Assembly: GCA_045632845.1 (NCBI GenBank)
Contig: JAZQXL010000018.1
Coordinates: 1 to 23,902, forward strand
Direction: 5' to 3'
Source of the DNA: RGIG4140 sp045632845
GTDB lineage: Bacteria > Pseudomonadota > Alphaproteobacteria > CAAHEQ01 > UBA3637
Length of the DNA: 23,902 nucleotides
The notes beneath the pieces were generated by a model, which saw only the letters and a list, made by a program, of their open reading frames with translations, made no database searches and had not been told where the DNA came from. Each line of letters opens with the position of its first letter. Within the stretch, counting starts at the first letter, position 1. The position numbers and the translations under genes are program-made. Shown here piece by piece: positions 1 through 6,200 of this stretch.

Positions 1-212
1 GGGGCAAAAGGCATTTTCCCAGCGTGCGGTTTGTATCCCCGTCTTAAAACAACAGAGGATGCCATGGGGATAAAGTTATCCATTTGAAGGGCTTGATTTG
101 GCTGCATATTGTCATAGCTGGAAGCTGCATTCAACCCACCCACTGGAGAGGGTAAAACCGCCTCATGCAAGCGCATATTGCCCCGATTAGGCATTGTTCT
201 TAAACTGGACAT
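1..212 (-). CDS. Phage structural protein, 5' part only (P22 gp10-like?)
   Basis: This reading frame is too short to stand out on its own and runs off the left edge, so only its first 70 codons are visible. I chose ATG at 212 because it sits just downstream of a near-perfect ribosome-binding site (AAAGGAGGTG). It overlaps the end of the upstream gene by 26 bases, as in tightly packed phage operons. The peptide contains PVGGLNAASSYDNM followed by a run ending DNFIPMASSVVLRRGY. That pattern (a 'GG-N...DNM...A..LDNFIP...LR.GY' opening) is one I associate with a podovirus structural protein encoded after the gp4-like head-tail connector, sometimes annotated as a gp10-like stabilisation protein. 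The phage origin is fairly secure; the exact role is a guess. Confidence 0.55.
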   Translation of the reverse strand, partial: MSSLRTMPNRGNMRLHEAVLPSPVGGLNAASSYDNMQPNQALQMDNFIPMASSVVLRRGYKPHAGKMPFA

Positions 213-900
213 AAACACCTCCTTTATTTAAAGTTGACCCCCCGCTGATAAGGGGGATATTTTCCATTGCCATAGAAGACATAAAAGCCTTTTTCAGCTC
301 GGTTTTATATTCCAAAAACTCTTCATCATACGCCATAGCATTGCGCTTGTACCAGCGCCAAATGAGAGAGAGTTTAATCAAATATCTGTCAAACAAAGGA
401 ATGTCTGTGTCTTTGGTTGGTTGAGATTTAAAAACCACCTCCCCGTTTGACTTTTCTTTTTCCCTCACAACTGAGGAACTGTGATATTGAAACACAATTT
501 TGGAGCCAATGGGTGGCAGTTTTGTAAAACAAAAGGCATCCCCTTTTAATTGAAACTTAACCCTGCCATCATCTGTTTGAAACACCTTGGACCGCATGAA
601 AGATTCAGCCGACACAGAGCCAATGACTTTTTCTTTTTTATCCTTGATATAGATGGTATCTGGCATCAAACAAAAAAAGTCATCCACAATATCATCCAAG
701 TGATAAACTGTTGAATTTGTGGTATAAAAAGAAGCCTCCCTTGCAAGCTGTTGCCAGTCACCATAGCGCTTTAAGGCTTCAAGCGTGTCTGTCATCAAGC
801 TCAAAAAAAGAATGCTTTGCGGGTTAAATTTGTTAAAAAGAGATTGAGGCGGTTCCGTGCCAACAATGGCCGCCGCCTCTTGTGCGATTGAGAGTAGCAT
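187..900 (-). CDS. Phage head-tail connector / tail accessory factor (gp4-like)
   Basis: The product has 237 residues. The N-terminus, MLLSIAQEAAAIVG followed by a Q-x-L-F-L-x-L segment and then RYGDWQQLAREASFYT, matches the opening I recall for the P22 gp4-like head-completion proteins of podoviruses (helical opening, then 'W..L..EA.F.T'). The C-terminal half has WRWYKRNAMAYDEEFLEYK, the usual 'W+..+..+Y.E...E++' helix of that family. In such phages the protein closes the portal and joins the tail. ATG at 900 is preceded by AAAGGAAA ten bases upstream. The next phage gene starts 26 bases before this one stops, so the two are co-transcribed leftward. No promoter was recognised upstream, where a repeat element begins about 40 bases away. 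Family assignment is by recall and moderate. Confidence 0.55.
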   Translation of the reverse strand: MLLSIAQEAAAIVGTEPPQSLFNKFNPQSILFLSLMTDTLEALKRYGDWQQLAREASFYTTNSTVYHLDDIVDDFFCLMPDTIYIKDKKEKVIGSVSAESFMRSKVFQTDDGRVKFQLKGDAFCFTKLPPIGSKIVFQYHSSSVVREKEKSNGEVVFKSQPTKDTDIPLFDRYLIKLSLIWRWYKRNAMAYDEEFLEYKTELKKAFMSSMAMENIPLISGGSTLNKGGVYVQFKNNA

Positions 901-942
901 GTCAAAAATTTCCTTTCAGTTAATTAAAATTTTAACTGTCAG

Positions 943-1172
943 TGTGTCAAAAACGAATTCTACGAGGTATTTGGGGCAGAACGCCCTCCCTCAGGTACAT
1001 GTCAGTACACACGGTAGTTGGTGAAACCGAGCAAGGCGAAGGTTGAACCTTACGTGTGGAAAGGGGCCCACTTTAGTGGGAATATACACATTCGGTCGGT
1101 TGTTCCTACCAACTATCCTTGTATAATCCGTTTTTGACGCATCCAACAGGCAAGAGGTTATCTTTTTTCAAA
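943..1172 (-). repeat. TIR element, CAAAAACG type, long version
   Basis: Imperfect inverted ends of about 20 bases, TGTCAAAAACGAATTCTAC at 945 and its complement CGTTTTTGACG ending at 1139, enclose roughly 150 bases. The outer right flank is the recurring ATCCAACAGGCAAGAGGTTA. Read on the minus strand it matches the element at 3492-3640 (shared TAGTTGGTA, GAGGGAG and CCCCAAAT), but it carries an extra segment of about 70 bases in the middle. No open frame fits inside. Confidence 0.7.
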
Positions 1173-1276
1173 TTTTCTAGGCGCCAGACACTTACTCGTG
1201 TACCTTCTTTTTAGTACACGTCGTTCGTGTCCAACGCCCCATCTATCCCCTTATATTTATTTTTAGCGAGGCATCC
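1173..1276. repeat. TIR-element fragment, CTAAAAATAAATA type
   Basis: The stretch at 1244-1275, read on the minus strand, gives GGATGC-n-TC-n-CTAAAAATAAATATAAGG. The same sequence occurs at 16522-16554 on the plus strand, attached to the same 'GGATGCGTC' end as the other elements. A hairpin CGTGTAC/GTACACG (1197-1203 with 1214-1220) lies inside. It is probably a decayed member of the interchangeable-interior family. Confidence 0.5.
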
Positions 1277-1277
1277 T

Positions 1278-1460
1278 ATCTTAAAAGCCCAACCACTTGT
1301 GAGATAAGAGCTAGCACACAAAATGCCAACTAAAGCGAATACACCTCCTTTATGTACTTTTGGCTATCGCCTTTTTATCCGTACACCACAGTCGGGGCAT
1401 TCATCTTTATTTGGCTATTTTGTGTTTGCTCTCAACCCATCCATTAGGCAAGAGGTTATC
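1278..1460 (-). repeat. TIR element, AAGAGC type, diverged copy
   Basis: It begins AAAAGCCCAACC, continues with GATAAGAGCTAG and CCAACTAAAGC, and ends TTTGCTCTCAACCCATCCA plus the GAGGTTA flank. It aligns with the copy at 20644-20817: same order of GAGCTAGC, AACTAAAGC, TATCGC, CCGTACAC, CATCTTTATTT and TGCTCT. The terminal GTTAAGAGC is mutated to GATAAGAGC. Short open frames that cross it are not credible genes. Confidence 0.6.
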
Positions 1461-1464
1461 TTTA

Positions 1465-1497
1465 GAGCGCTTGTGCGCTTTTTTAACACATACCATG
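1465..1497. repeat. Short hairpin repeat, AGCGC-TTGT-GCGCT
   Basis: GAGCGCTTGTGCGC followed by six T and AACACATACCA occurs here and, with two changes, at 20822-20853. A shortened relative lies at about 4540. The hairpin plus T-run looks like a small intrinsic terminator attached to the common 'AACGCATACCA' element end. Confidence 0.55.
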
Positions 1498-1502
1498 TTT
1501 TT

Positions 1503-1677
1503 TAACCTCGATTTGTGGTACGTGTTAAGAGCCAGCTGTAAGGCGACAGATAAAGAGGAAATTGTCAAGTGAAGTGTACGGTATCGAAGTGCAACGGAGG
1601 GGTACTCGAGTTTGGCAATTTACCTTTAGATGTCCCTTAGAGCGTCAGCTCTTAACTCACCAGAGGTCGGGCTTTTT
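1503..1677 (+). repeat. TIR element, AAGAGC type
   Basis: GTTAAGAGC at 1524-1532 pairs with GCTCTTAAC at 1648-1656. Outside these are the shared flanks AACCTCG-n-TGTGGTACGT on the left and TCACCAGAGGTCGGGC plus T-run on the right. The right flank is identical to that of the copy at 4339-4516, and both copies sit immediately upstream of a pilin promoter. Confidence 0.75.
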
Positions 1678-1687
1678 TTAATTCCAC

Positions 1688-1716
1688 TTGCATTTTTGCA
1701 ACAGCTGTGGTTTAGT
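1688..1716 (+). promoter_or_regulatory. Pilin promoter, type 1 (TTTAGT)
   Basis: TTGCAT at 1688, a 17-base spacer and TTTAGT at 1711-1716, followed by AC and CTTATCAATTAAC. The -35 lies in an inverted repeat TTGCA-TTTT-TGCAA. The block is almost the same as at 5177-5205 and shares its -10 and downstream bases with 4565-4593 and 10193-10221. Confidence 0.7.
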
Positions 1717-1752
1717 ACCCTTATCAATTAACAAAAATTAGGAGTAAAATAA

Positions 1753-2235
1753 ATGAAATTAAAAAAACTGGAATCCGGTCGCTCGATGGTGGAAATGCTT
1801 GGCGTCCTCGCTATTATCGGCGTGCTATCTGTCGGCGGTATTGCGGGCTATTCTTTATCCATGCGCAGACATAGAGCCAATGGGATAGTTGATCTTGCCT
1901 CAAAGTATGCTTTAACTGTATACTCCATCTGTCAACAAAGAGTTGTAAATGGCGAAGCCTCAGAGGTTAATGGTTGTTTACATCACCCTGATAATACTGG
2001 TAAGTCGGTTTATCTACGGTTTTTGGACGCAGGGATTGGGGCAACACCCGCTGGTGTCACAGGTTTTGGTTCTTGGGTGGTTACTTCAAATGCAACCACG
2101 GGTGTTGATACTGTTAATATGCCTGTTTTGTTTTCAGATCAAAAACTCTGTCAAGCCGTTGCTTCTCTTGCAGGCTCTAGTTGTACAAAACCTGGAACAG
2201 ATTATTACACAGAAATTGCCATCAAACAAAACTAG
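1753..2235 (+). CDS. Type IV pilin-like protein (pilin 1 of 16)
   Basis: This 160-residue protein shows the architecture of the whole family. A short basic leader (MKLKKLES) ends at Gly9. Then comes RSMVEMLGV with Glu at mature position 5, the residue that type IV pilins use for assembly, and a hydrophobic helix to about residue 34. An amphipathic stretch SMRRHRAN follows, then a variable body with four cysteines: CQQ near residue 57, one mid-protein, one in KLCQA and one in GSSC. It ends IKQN. The conserved mid-body motif is DAGIGATPAGV. By family knowledge such proteins are cleaved after the Gly by a prepilin peptidase and polymerise in the inner membrane; the peptidase is not in this window. 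TAGGAG precedes the ATG. First gene of a three-gene unit. The last ~35 codons closely resemble those of the gene at 12839. Confidence 0.88.
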   Translation: MKLKKLESGRSMVEMLGVLAIIGVLSVGGIAGYSLSMRRHRANGIVDLASKYALTVYSICQQRVVNGEASEVNGCLHHPDNTGKSVYLRFLDAGIGATPAGVTGFGSWVVTSNATTGVDTVNMPVLFSDQKLCQAVASLAGSSCTKPGTDYYTEIAIKQN

Positions 2236-2244
2236 GAGCTTATT

Positions 2245-2718
2245 ATGAATTTCAAAAAACTGGAATCTGGTCGCTCGATGGTGGAAATGTTGGGTGTCCT
2301 TGCCATTATCGGTGTTCTTTCTGTGGGCGGTATTGCGGGATATTCTCTCTCTATGCGTCGTCATCGGGCGAATCAAGTGGTAGATATATTATCCAAATAC
2401 GCCTTAGTTTTCTATAGTAACTGTCAACAAAGGGTTTTAAATGGCGAAGCAACTGGTTCAGCTTCTTCTGGAACAATAATGTATTATTCTAATTGTGATA
2501 TGGAATTTGAAGATGCTGGTGTTGGATCACGTCCCGCTGGGGTAAATCACGTTGGAACTCCTCAACTTGAACACAATTTAACATCAGGTGTTGACATCGT
2601 TACTGTCAGTGCTGAATTTGATGATGACAAACTCTGTCAAGCTGTGGCATCTATTGCTGGAACAGAATGCGTCATAAATGGAACTAAGGCTGTTTATATC
2701 CAAATCAAACAAAATTAA
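2245..2718 (+). CDS. Type IV pilin-like protein (pilin 2)
   Basis: Second gene of the first unit, 157 residues, nine bases after pilin 1. The TAG stop of pilin 1 forms part of the ribosome-binding site TAGGAG used here. Leader MNFKKLES, Gly9, Glu14. The body is rich in Ser/Gly/Ala just after the first cysteine (GEATGSASSGTIMYYSNC), and the mid-motif reads DAGVGSRPAGV. The segment before the third cysteine is VSAEFDDDKLCQAV instead of the more usual SDQKLCQ. This FDDDKLC variant is shared with the genes at 9236 and 14203, and in part with 15129, a cross-similarity that does not follow gene order. Confidence 0.88.
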   Translation: MNFKKLESGRSMVEMLGVLAIIGVLSVGGIAGYSLSMRRHRANQVVDILSKYALVFYSNCQQRVLNGEATGSASSGTIMYYSNCDMEFEDAGVGSRPAGVNHVGTPQLEHNLTSGVDIVTVSAEFDDDKLCQAVASIAGTECVINGTKAVYIQIKQN

Positions 2719-2730
2719 GGGAGTTAAAAA

Positions 2731-3228
2731 ATGAAAAAACTGAAATCTCAGTCCGGTCGTTCTATGGTTGAAATGCTGGGTGTCCTCGCAATTATCGGTG
2801 TTCTTTCTGTCGGCGGTATTGCGGGCTATTCCCTCTCTATGCGGCGCCATCGGGCCAATCAGGTTGTGGATATTGTTTCAAAATATTATTTGGTTGCCTA
2901 TAGCCAATGCCAACAAAAATTAATGAATAGGGAAGTTGACGCTCTTTCAGAGTGTAACATTTACGAGACAATACCTCCCCATGGCAAAATCCCAAATTTC
3001 ACAGAAGCGGGAGTTGGCACATTACCTGCCGGTGTAACAGGGGTTGAGTCTGTACAGATTAGCTCCAACGATACAACAGGTGAGGATATTATTTATGCAC
3101 ATATTACATTCAACGATCAAAAACTCTGTCAAGCCGTTGCATCAGTTACAGGAGGTTCCTGTTGGAAGACTGGTGGTGAAGGAGTTAGTGGTCCTTATGC
3201 TGCTTCCTTTACAGTTAAACAAAACTAA
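2731..3228 (+). CDS. Type IV pilin-like protein (pilin 3)
   Basis: Third and last gene of the first unit, 165 residues, twelve bases after pilin 2 with AAGGGAG as ribosome-binding site. The leader is the longer form ending KSQSG. Cysteines are in SQCQQ, SECN, KLCQA and GGSC. The mid-body carries EAGVGTLPAGV. It is one of the longest members because the segment after the fourth cysteine is extended (TGGEGVSGPYAASF) before the terminal VKQN. The 30 bases after the stop codon are the same as those after the gene at 6705, so the 3' end and terminator appear to be a shared module. Confidence 0.88.
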   Translation: MKKLKSQSGRSMVEMLGVLAIIGVLSVGGIAGYSLSMRRHRANQVVDIVSKYYLVAYSQCQQKLMNREVDALSECNIYETIPPHGKIPNFTEAGVGTLPAGVTGVESVQISSNDTTGEDIIYAHITFNDQKLCQAVASVTGGSCWKTGGEGVSGPYAASFTVKQN

Positions 3229-3245
3229 CTTACCATCTTTTACAA

Positions 3246-3273
3246 AACACCCCTGCTCTGGGGTGTTTTTTTT
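3246..3273 (+). terminator. Terminator of pilin unit 1
   Basis: AACACCCC, loop, GGGGTGTT, then a run of eight T. Nearly the same hairpin and lead-in occur after the pilin unit ending at 7160, and again without a gene at 16361. Confidence 0.85.
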
Positions 3274-3342
3274 ATGCTTTAAATATCACCATCTCTAAGC
3301 GAAAATCGTTCAAATAACTCCGCCCTATTGGCTTTTATAAAA

Positions 3343-3487
3343 ATAACCTCGCCCTGTGGTATGCGTTCAAATGAGGATGATAGTTGGAAAGATAGGAGGT
3401 GCTTTGTCAAGTGCCTAGTACCTTGTTGTACTTAAACTTGGCACAAGCGCCCCTAGATGTTGAACAGGGTCTCATTTTAACTTACCG
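3343..3487 (+). repeat. TIR element, CAAATGAGG type
   Basis: The left flank AATAACCTCGCC-n-TGTGGTATGC leads into GTTCAAATGAGG (3365-3376), which pairs with TCTCATTTTAAC (3470-3481). The interior, including GTGCCTAGTACCTTG and AAACTTGGCAC, is about 85 percent the same as in the element at 16612-16762. A solo left end (AATAACTCCGCCCTATTGG) precedes it at about 3312. Confidence 0.75.
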
Positions 3488-3491
3488 TCAA

Positions 3492-3640
3492 AATAACCTC
3501 TTTCCTATTGGATGCGTCAAAAACGGATTTTACGAGAGTAGTTGGTAAAAACAAACAACCGACGTGTACATTCGCTGGGGTACACGAGGGAGTGCGTTTT
3601 GCCCCAAATGCCTCGTAAAATTCGTTTTGGACACGCTGGC
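3492..3640 (+). repeat. TIR element, CAAAAACG type
   Basis: CGTCAAAAACGGATTTTACGA at 3515 pairs with TCGTAAAATTCGTTTTGGAC ending near 3632. The left flank is ATAACCTC-n-TTGGATG and the right flank CACGCTGGCCC. It abuts the preceding CAAATGAGG-type element, so two unlike elements with the same outer flank lie head to tail. The frame 3542-3742 that crosses it has no coding character. Confidence 0.7.
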
Positions 3641-3699
3641 CCAAACATTATTGTACCATTTTACTCCCTTATACCCCAAAAAAAGGCAAATGTGAACAA

Positions 3700-4050
3700 C
3701 CAAAAAATGACAAAATGTGACAAAGTTGCCACAATGGTTTAAAAATGTGTTTCCTTATTTTTCAATATGTTACGGATTTTATAGCCCCTATTTTTCAGCA
3801 AAAACAGTTACAAAAAGTGACAAACTGTAACACTTTTAAAAAAAAAGGAATAAAAAAAGAAAAATCCCTTCCCCCCTTATACCCCCCTTTTTTTAAAAAG
3901 AAAAAAACAACCCTAAAAAAAAGAATAAGGGATAAGTATACGCACGCGCAAAACCTGTGGATAACCTTCAACACGCCTTAAAATCCAAGACTTTCAACTG
4001 TTGATAAGTGATAAATTTTTAAAAGTTATGCACATTCTTGTGGATAACTT
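3700..4050. other. DnaA-box cluster beside AT-rich tract (possible origin)
   Basis: No gene is visible here. Three DnaA boxes match TTATNCACA exactly: TGTGGATAA at 3956-3964 and 4039-4047, and TTATGCACA at 4026-4034. A fourth, TGTTGATAA at 3999-4007, has one change. All lie within 92 bases. Upstream is a very AT-rich, strand-asymmetric stretch of A, T and C runs (about 3830-3930). TGACAAA occurs at 3708, 3718 and 3818, and GTTACA pairs with TGTAAC at 3807/3826. This layout is what a bacterial or plasmid replication origin has. There is no dnaA, repA or parAB nearby to confirm it. Confidence 0.5.
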
Positions 4051-4133
4051 GATTGAGGGCCCCACTGGCGGTAAGTTTAAAAAGCGCTCTAAAGAGCCAT
4101 TTTGGCAGAAAATCACTCCCTCAGATACATTTC

Positions 4134-4337
4134 GTTAAAGTTTTAAGAGAAGGTGTAATAAGTGAATTGTTAAGCGTATAGTACACTGCGCCATAAAAAC
4201 AATAAAAGTAATTATTGTTTTTATAAGCTAAGCAATGAGACTTTTCTTTTGAGGTTTAAGTGCAAACTTAAAGCGTAAAAGAATTTAGTCGGAATTGAAA
4301 TAAAAAGCGCAAGCGTAACGTACTTGAGCTTAAAATG
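4134..4337 (+). repeat. 160-base core repeat, copy 1 (plus orientation)
   Basis: The core at 4174-4332 recurs on the minus strand at 7968-8122 and 11949-12107 with only a handful of differences. It contains GCGTATAGTACACTGCGCC, a 13-base-pair A/T hairpin (ATAAAAACAATAA with TTATTGTTTTTAT, 4193-4224), GAGACTTTTCTTTTGAGG and GTCGGAATTGAAATAAA. This copy lacks the right terminal repeat and is joined directly to the next element at 4338. A partial end with GGTAAGTTTAAAAAGCGC lies at 4057-4090. Confidence 0.75.
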
Positions 4338-4338
4338 A

Positions 4339-4516
4339 AACCTCGTTCTGTGGTACGTGTTAAGAGCAAGGTATAAAGGAGGAAATAAAGATAAAACCAG
4401 CGATTGACGTGTACGGACAAAGAAGCGTAAGCGATAATGTACACGAATGAGTTGATTTTACTTTAGTTACCCTTTAGGCCGCCAGCTCTTAACTCACCAG
4501 AGGTCGGGCTTTTTAA
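4339..4516 (+). repeat. TIR element, AAGAGC type
   Basis: GTTAAGAGC (4359-4367) pairs with GCTCTTAAC (4485-4493). The flanks are AACCTCGTTCTGTGGTACGT and TCACCAGAGGTCGGGC. The interior (ACCAGCGATTGACGTGTACGG, GATAATGTACACGAATGAGT, CTTTAGTTACC) is repeated in reverse at 20644-20817, and a piece of it occurs at about 12265. Confidence 0.75.
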
Positions 4517-4564
4517 TCCATACCACATATCGAGGTTTTGGAGCGCTTGCGCACTAAAAAACAC

Positions 4565-4593
4565 TTGTGTTTCTTCTCTAAATATGGTTTAGT
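4565..4593 (+). promoter_or_regulatory. Pilin promoter, type 1 (TTTAGT)
   Basis: TTGTGT, 17 bases, TTTAGT, then ACTCTTATTAATT. It has the same -10 and downstream bases as the promoters at 1688 and 10193, while the spacer differs. Confidence 0.65.
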
Positions 4594-4624
4594 ACTCTTA
4601 TTAATTCAAAAATAGGAGCTTAAA

Positions 4625-5119
4625 ATGAATTTCAAAAAACTTAAATCTCAATCTGGTCGGTCTATGGTAGAAATGTTGGGTGTCTTAGCCATCATTGGCG
4701 TGCTTTCCGTTGGTGGTATTGCGGGCTATAGCCTCTCTATGCGCAGACACAGAGCAAATCAAGTTGTGGATTATGTTTCAAAGTATGCACTCATCACTTA
4801 TAATGCCTGCCAACAAAAAATGATGAATGGTGAAACAGGAACAGGTTCAAACGCAGCTTCTGGTTGCTCAAGTGTTAATATAACACCTTCAGATCATAAA
4901 GATAGTGATTTAGGCCCTTTGCCAGCTGGTGTATCTGATGTTGTACACGGATATGTTAACCAGCATGAATCAGGGGACGATGAAGTTATAACACGGGTCG
5001 TTTTTACAGATCAAAAACTTTGCCAAGCGTTTATATCTATCATAGGGGCTGCAAGTGGAAGCTGTAATGATAGTAATAGCGACTATCAACATATTACCGT
5101 AAAAACCAAACAAAATTAA
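4625..5119 (+). CDS. Type IV pilin-like protein (pilin 4)
   Basis: A single-gene unit of 164 residues with its own promoter and terminator. The long leader ends KSQSG with Gly11 before the cleavage point and Glu at mature position 5. Cysteines lie in NACQQ, ASGCSS, KLCQA and GSCND. The mid-body reads DLGPLPAGVSDV, the 'D-x-GPLPxG' variant it shares with its neighbours at 5243 and 6201. The third-cysteine block departs slightly from the family (FISIIGAASGSC in place of VASIxGxxC), with a two-residue insertion. It ends KTKQN. TAGGAG is placed six bases before the ATG. Confidence 0.87.
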   Translation: MNFKKLKSQSGRSMVEMLGVLAIIGVLSVGGIAGYSLSMRRHRANQVVDYVSKYALITYNACQQKMMNGETGTGSNAASGCSSVNITPSDHKDSDLGPLPAGVSDVVHGYVNQHESGDDEVITRVVFTDQKLCQAFISIIGAASGSCNDSNSDYQHITVKTKQN

Positions 5120-5133
5120 CTTAACTTTTTATT

Positions 5134-5168
5134 TAAAACACTCCCAAGCTTAAAGGGAGTGTTTTTTT
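5134..5168 (+). terminator. Terminator of pilin 4
   Basis: AAAACACTCCC, short loop, GGGAGTG and eight T. The next promoter starts only nine bases further on. Confidence 0.85.
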
Positions 5169-5176
5169 TGATTTCG

Positions 5177-5205
5177 CTTGCATTTTTGCAACAGCTGTGG
5201 TTTAG
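5177..5205 (+). promoter_or_regulatory. Pilin promoter, type 1 (TTTAGT)
   Basis: TTGCAT, 17 bases, TTTAGT. The block from TTGCATTTTTGCAACAGCTG through the ribosome-binding site differs from that at 1688 by only a few bases, so the promoter region is duplicated as a unit. Confidence 0.7.
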
Positions 5206-5242
5206 TATCCTCATCAATTAACAAAAATTAGGAGCTAAAAAA

Positions 5243-5713
5243 ATGAATTTCAAAAAACATGAATCCGGTCGTTCAATGGTTGAAATGTTGGGTGTTTTGG
5301 CAATTATCGGTGTGCTATCTGTGGGTGGTATTGCTGGGTACAGCCTCTCTATGCGTCGTCACAGAGCCAATCAAGTTGTGGACTATATTTCAAAAAAAGC
5401 TGTATCAGAATACTCAAAATGTCAAAAAATAGCTTTAGATGAAGGTATTGATGTGGAGGATTGTGATGCAGGAATATCATTTTGTGAAGATACTGATGTT
5501 GGACCTCTTCCAGCTGGCGTGAGTTGTTTTTGGGTATCTGACTGGGACAATGAGAGGAGCAGCCAAAATGATAACGACTCTGAAGGGCTTGATATGTTCA
5601 CTGTCTTTACTGATCAAAAACTTTGCCAAGCTGTAGCCGCCACTGTGGGTGGAACATGTAGAACATCTAGCCCTTCTTGGCATTCCATAACAATCCCTTT
5701 CAATATGAACTAA
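5243..5713 (+). CDS. Type IV pilin-like protein (pilin 5), atypical tail
   Basis: A single-gene unit of 156 residues. The leader is MNFKKHES with Gly9; the first ~45 residues are standard. The body is unusually acidic (VEDCDAGISFCEDTD, DWDNERSSQNDNDSEG) and has an extra cysteine pair in the middle, giving six or more cysteines counting CFWV. The third and fourth conserved cysteines are present (DQKLCQAVAATVGGTC). It is the only complete member that does not end KQN: it closes with TIPFNMN, and the stop codon is not followed by a ribosome-binding site. It is either a functional variant or a gene whose 3' end was replaced. Confidence 0.86.
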   Translation: MNFKKHESGRSMVEMLGVLAIIGVLSVGGIAGYSLSMRRHRANQVVDYISKKAVSEYSKCQKIALDEGIDVEDCDAGISFCEDTDVGPLPAGVSCFWVSDWDNERSSQNDNDSEGLDMFTVFTDQKLCQAVAATVGGTCRTSSPSWHSITIPFNMN

Positions 5714-5729
5714 GTTAAACGCTCATATC

Positions 5730-5760
5730 AAAAAAGAGAGGTTTTTCCCTCTCTTTTTTT
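5730..5760 (+). terminator. Terminator of pilin 5
   Basis: A-run, GAGAGG, TTTTT loop, CCTCTC and seven T. Confidence 0.85.
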
Positions 5761-5960
5761 ATTCCCGCCTCATAACCAACAACCACACGCACCACAACAT
5801 CAGGTTGCATAACATTCTTAACCCGCCACTTCTGAACTCTCATCCTCTCGCCTGCCCCACGCCCGACACAAGCAATACCCACACTTGCGACCTAACCTAT
5901 GACCCGACGCAACTCGTGGTTGCATCAAAGCCACGCATAACCTCAAGTTGTGCGGATAAA
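5761..5960. other. C-rich intergenic block, no gene seen
   Basis: The plus strand here is strongly enriched in C and A over G (for example CACACGCACCACAACATCAG), unlike the rest of the window. GGTTGCATAAC, GTGGTTGCATCA and CACGCATAACCTC are loosely repeated, and CGTGG pairs with CCACG near 5912-5932. Only very short frames without ribosome-binding sites are open. Confidence 0.4.
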
Positions 5961-6023
5961 TAACGATTAAAAATGGTTATTTTTTATCTATATAATCAAA
6001 CAGTTATTTCAAATTTAAAGTAT

Positions 6024-6049
6024 GTAAATTAAACGACCGATTAATTTGC
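6024..6049. promoter_or_regulatory. Upstream palindromic operator
   Basis: GTAAATTAAACG-AC-CGATTAATTTGC is a palindrome with ten of twelve paired positions. Relative to the site at 6158-6181 it also forms an inverted repeat with 22 of 24 matches, 110 bases between the arms. Confidence 0.55.
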
Positions 6050-6126
6050 CGCTTTTTGTTGGATTTTGGGAGCATTTCAAAATAAAAGACAAGCAAATGA
6101 TTTTTCTTGTGTTTTTGAAAAATTGG

Positions 6127-6155
6127 TTGCAATTAAAAAAGGCCTGTGATATCAA
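6127..6155 (+). promoter_or_regulatory. Pilin promoter, type 2 (TATCAA)
   Basis: TTGCAA, 17 bases, TATCAA. The promoter upstream of the minus-strand gene at 13327 has TTGCTA, 17 bases, TATCAA. The two also share CAAATGATTTTTCT and TTTTGAAAAA further upstream, so about 110 bases are homologous. Confidence 0.7.
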
Positions 6156-6157
6156 AT

Positions 6158-6183
6158 AAATTAATCGTTCGTTTATTTTACAC
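6158..6183. promoter_or_regulatory. Operator between -10 and start codon
   Basis: This is a 26-base palindromic site centred on CGTTCG, starting three bases after the -10 and ending 17 bases before the ATG. The same kind of site lies exactly 17 bases from the start codon at 13327. The position overlaps the expected transcription start, where a repressor would act. Confidence 0.6.
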
Positions 6184-6200
6184 ACAAAAGGAGAAATCAA

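Noticed and set aside
1323..1572. Two open frames of 60-70 codons
   Set aside because: They lie across repeat elements and hairpins, have no ribosome-binding site, and their sequence is explained by the repeats.
1688..1716. Sigma-54 promoter for pilins, as in Pseudomonas pilA
   Set aside because: TTGCATTTTTGCAA looks similar, but the GG and GC pair at ten-base spacing is missing, while a sigma-70 type spacing of 17 is constant in all four copies.
3542..3981. Two open frames over the repeat and DnaA-box region
   Set aside because: The first crosses both arms of a TIR element. The second is a translation of A/T and C runs (many Lys, Phe, Pro) with no start signal.
5800..5935. Short minus-strand frame with Cys and Arg residues in the C-rich block
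   Set aside because: About 35 codons, no ribosome-binding site, no similarity I recognise; composition bias alone keeps it open.
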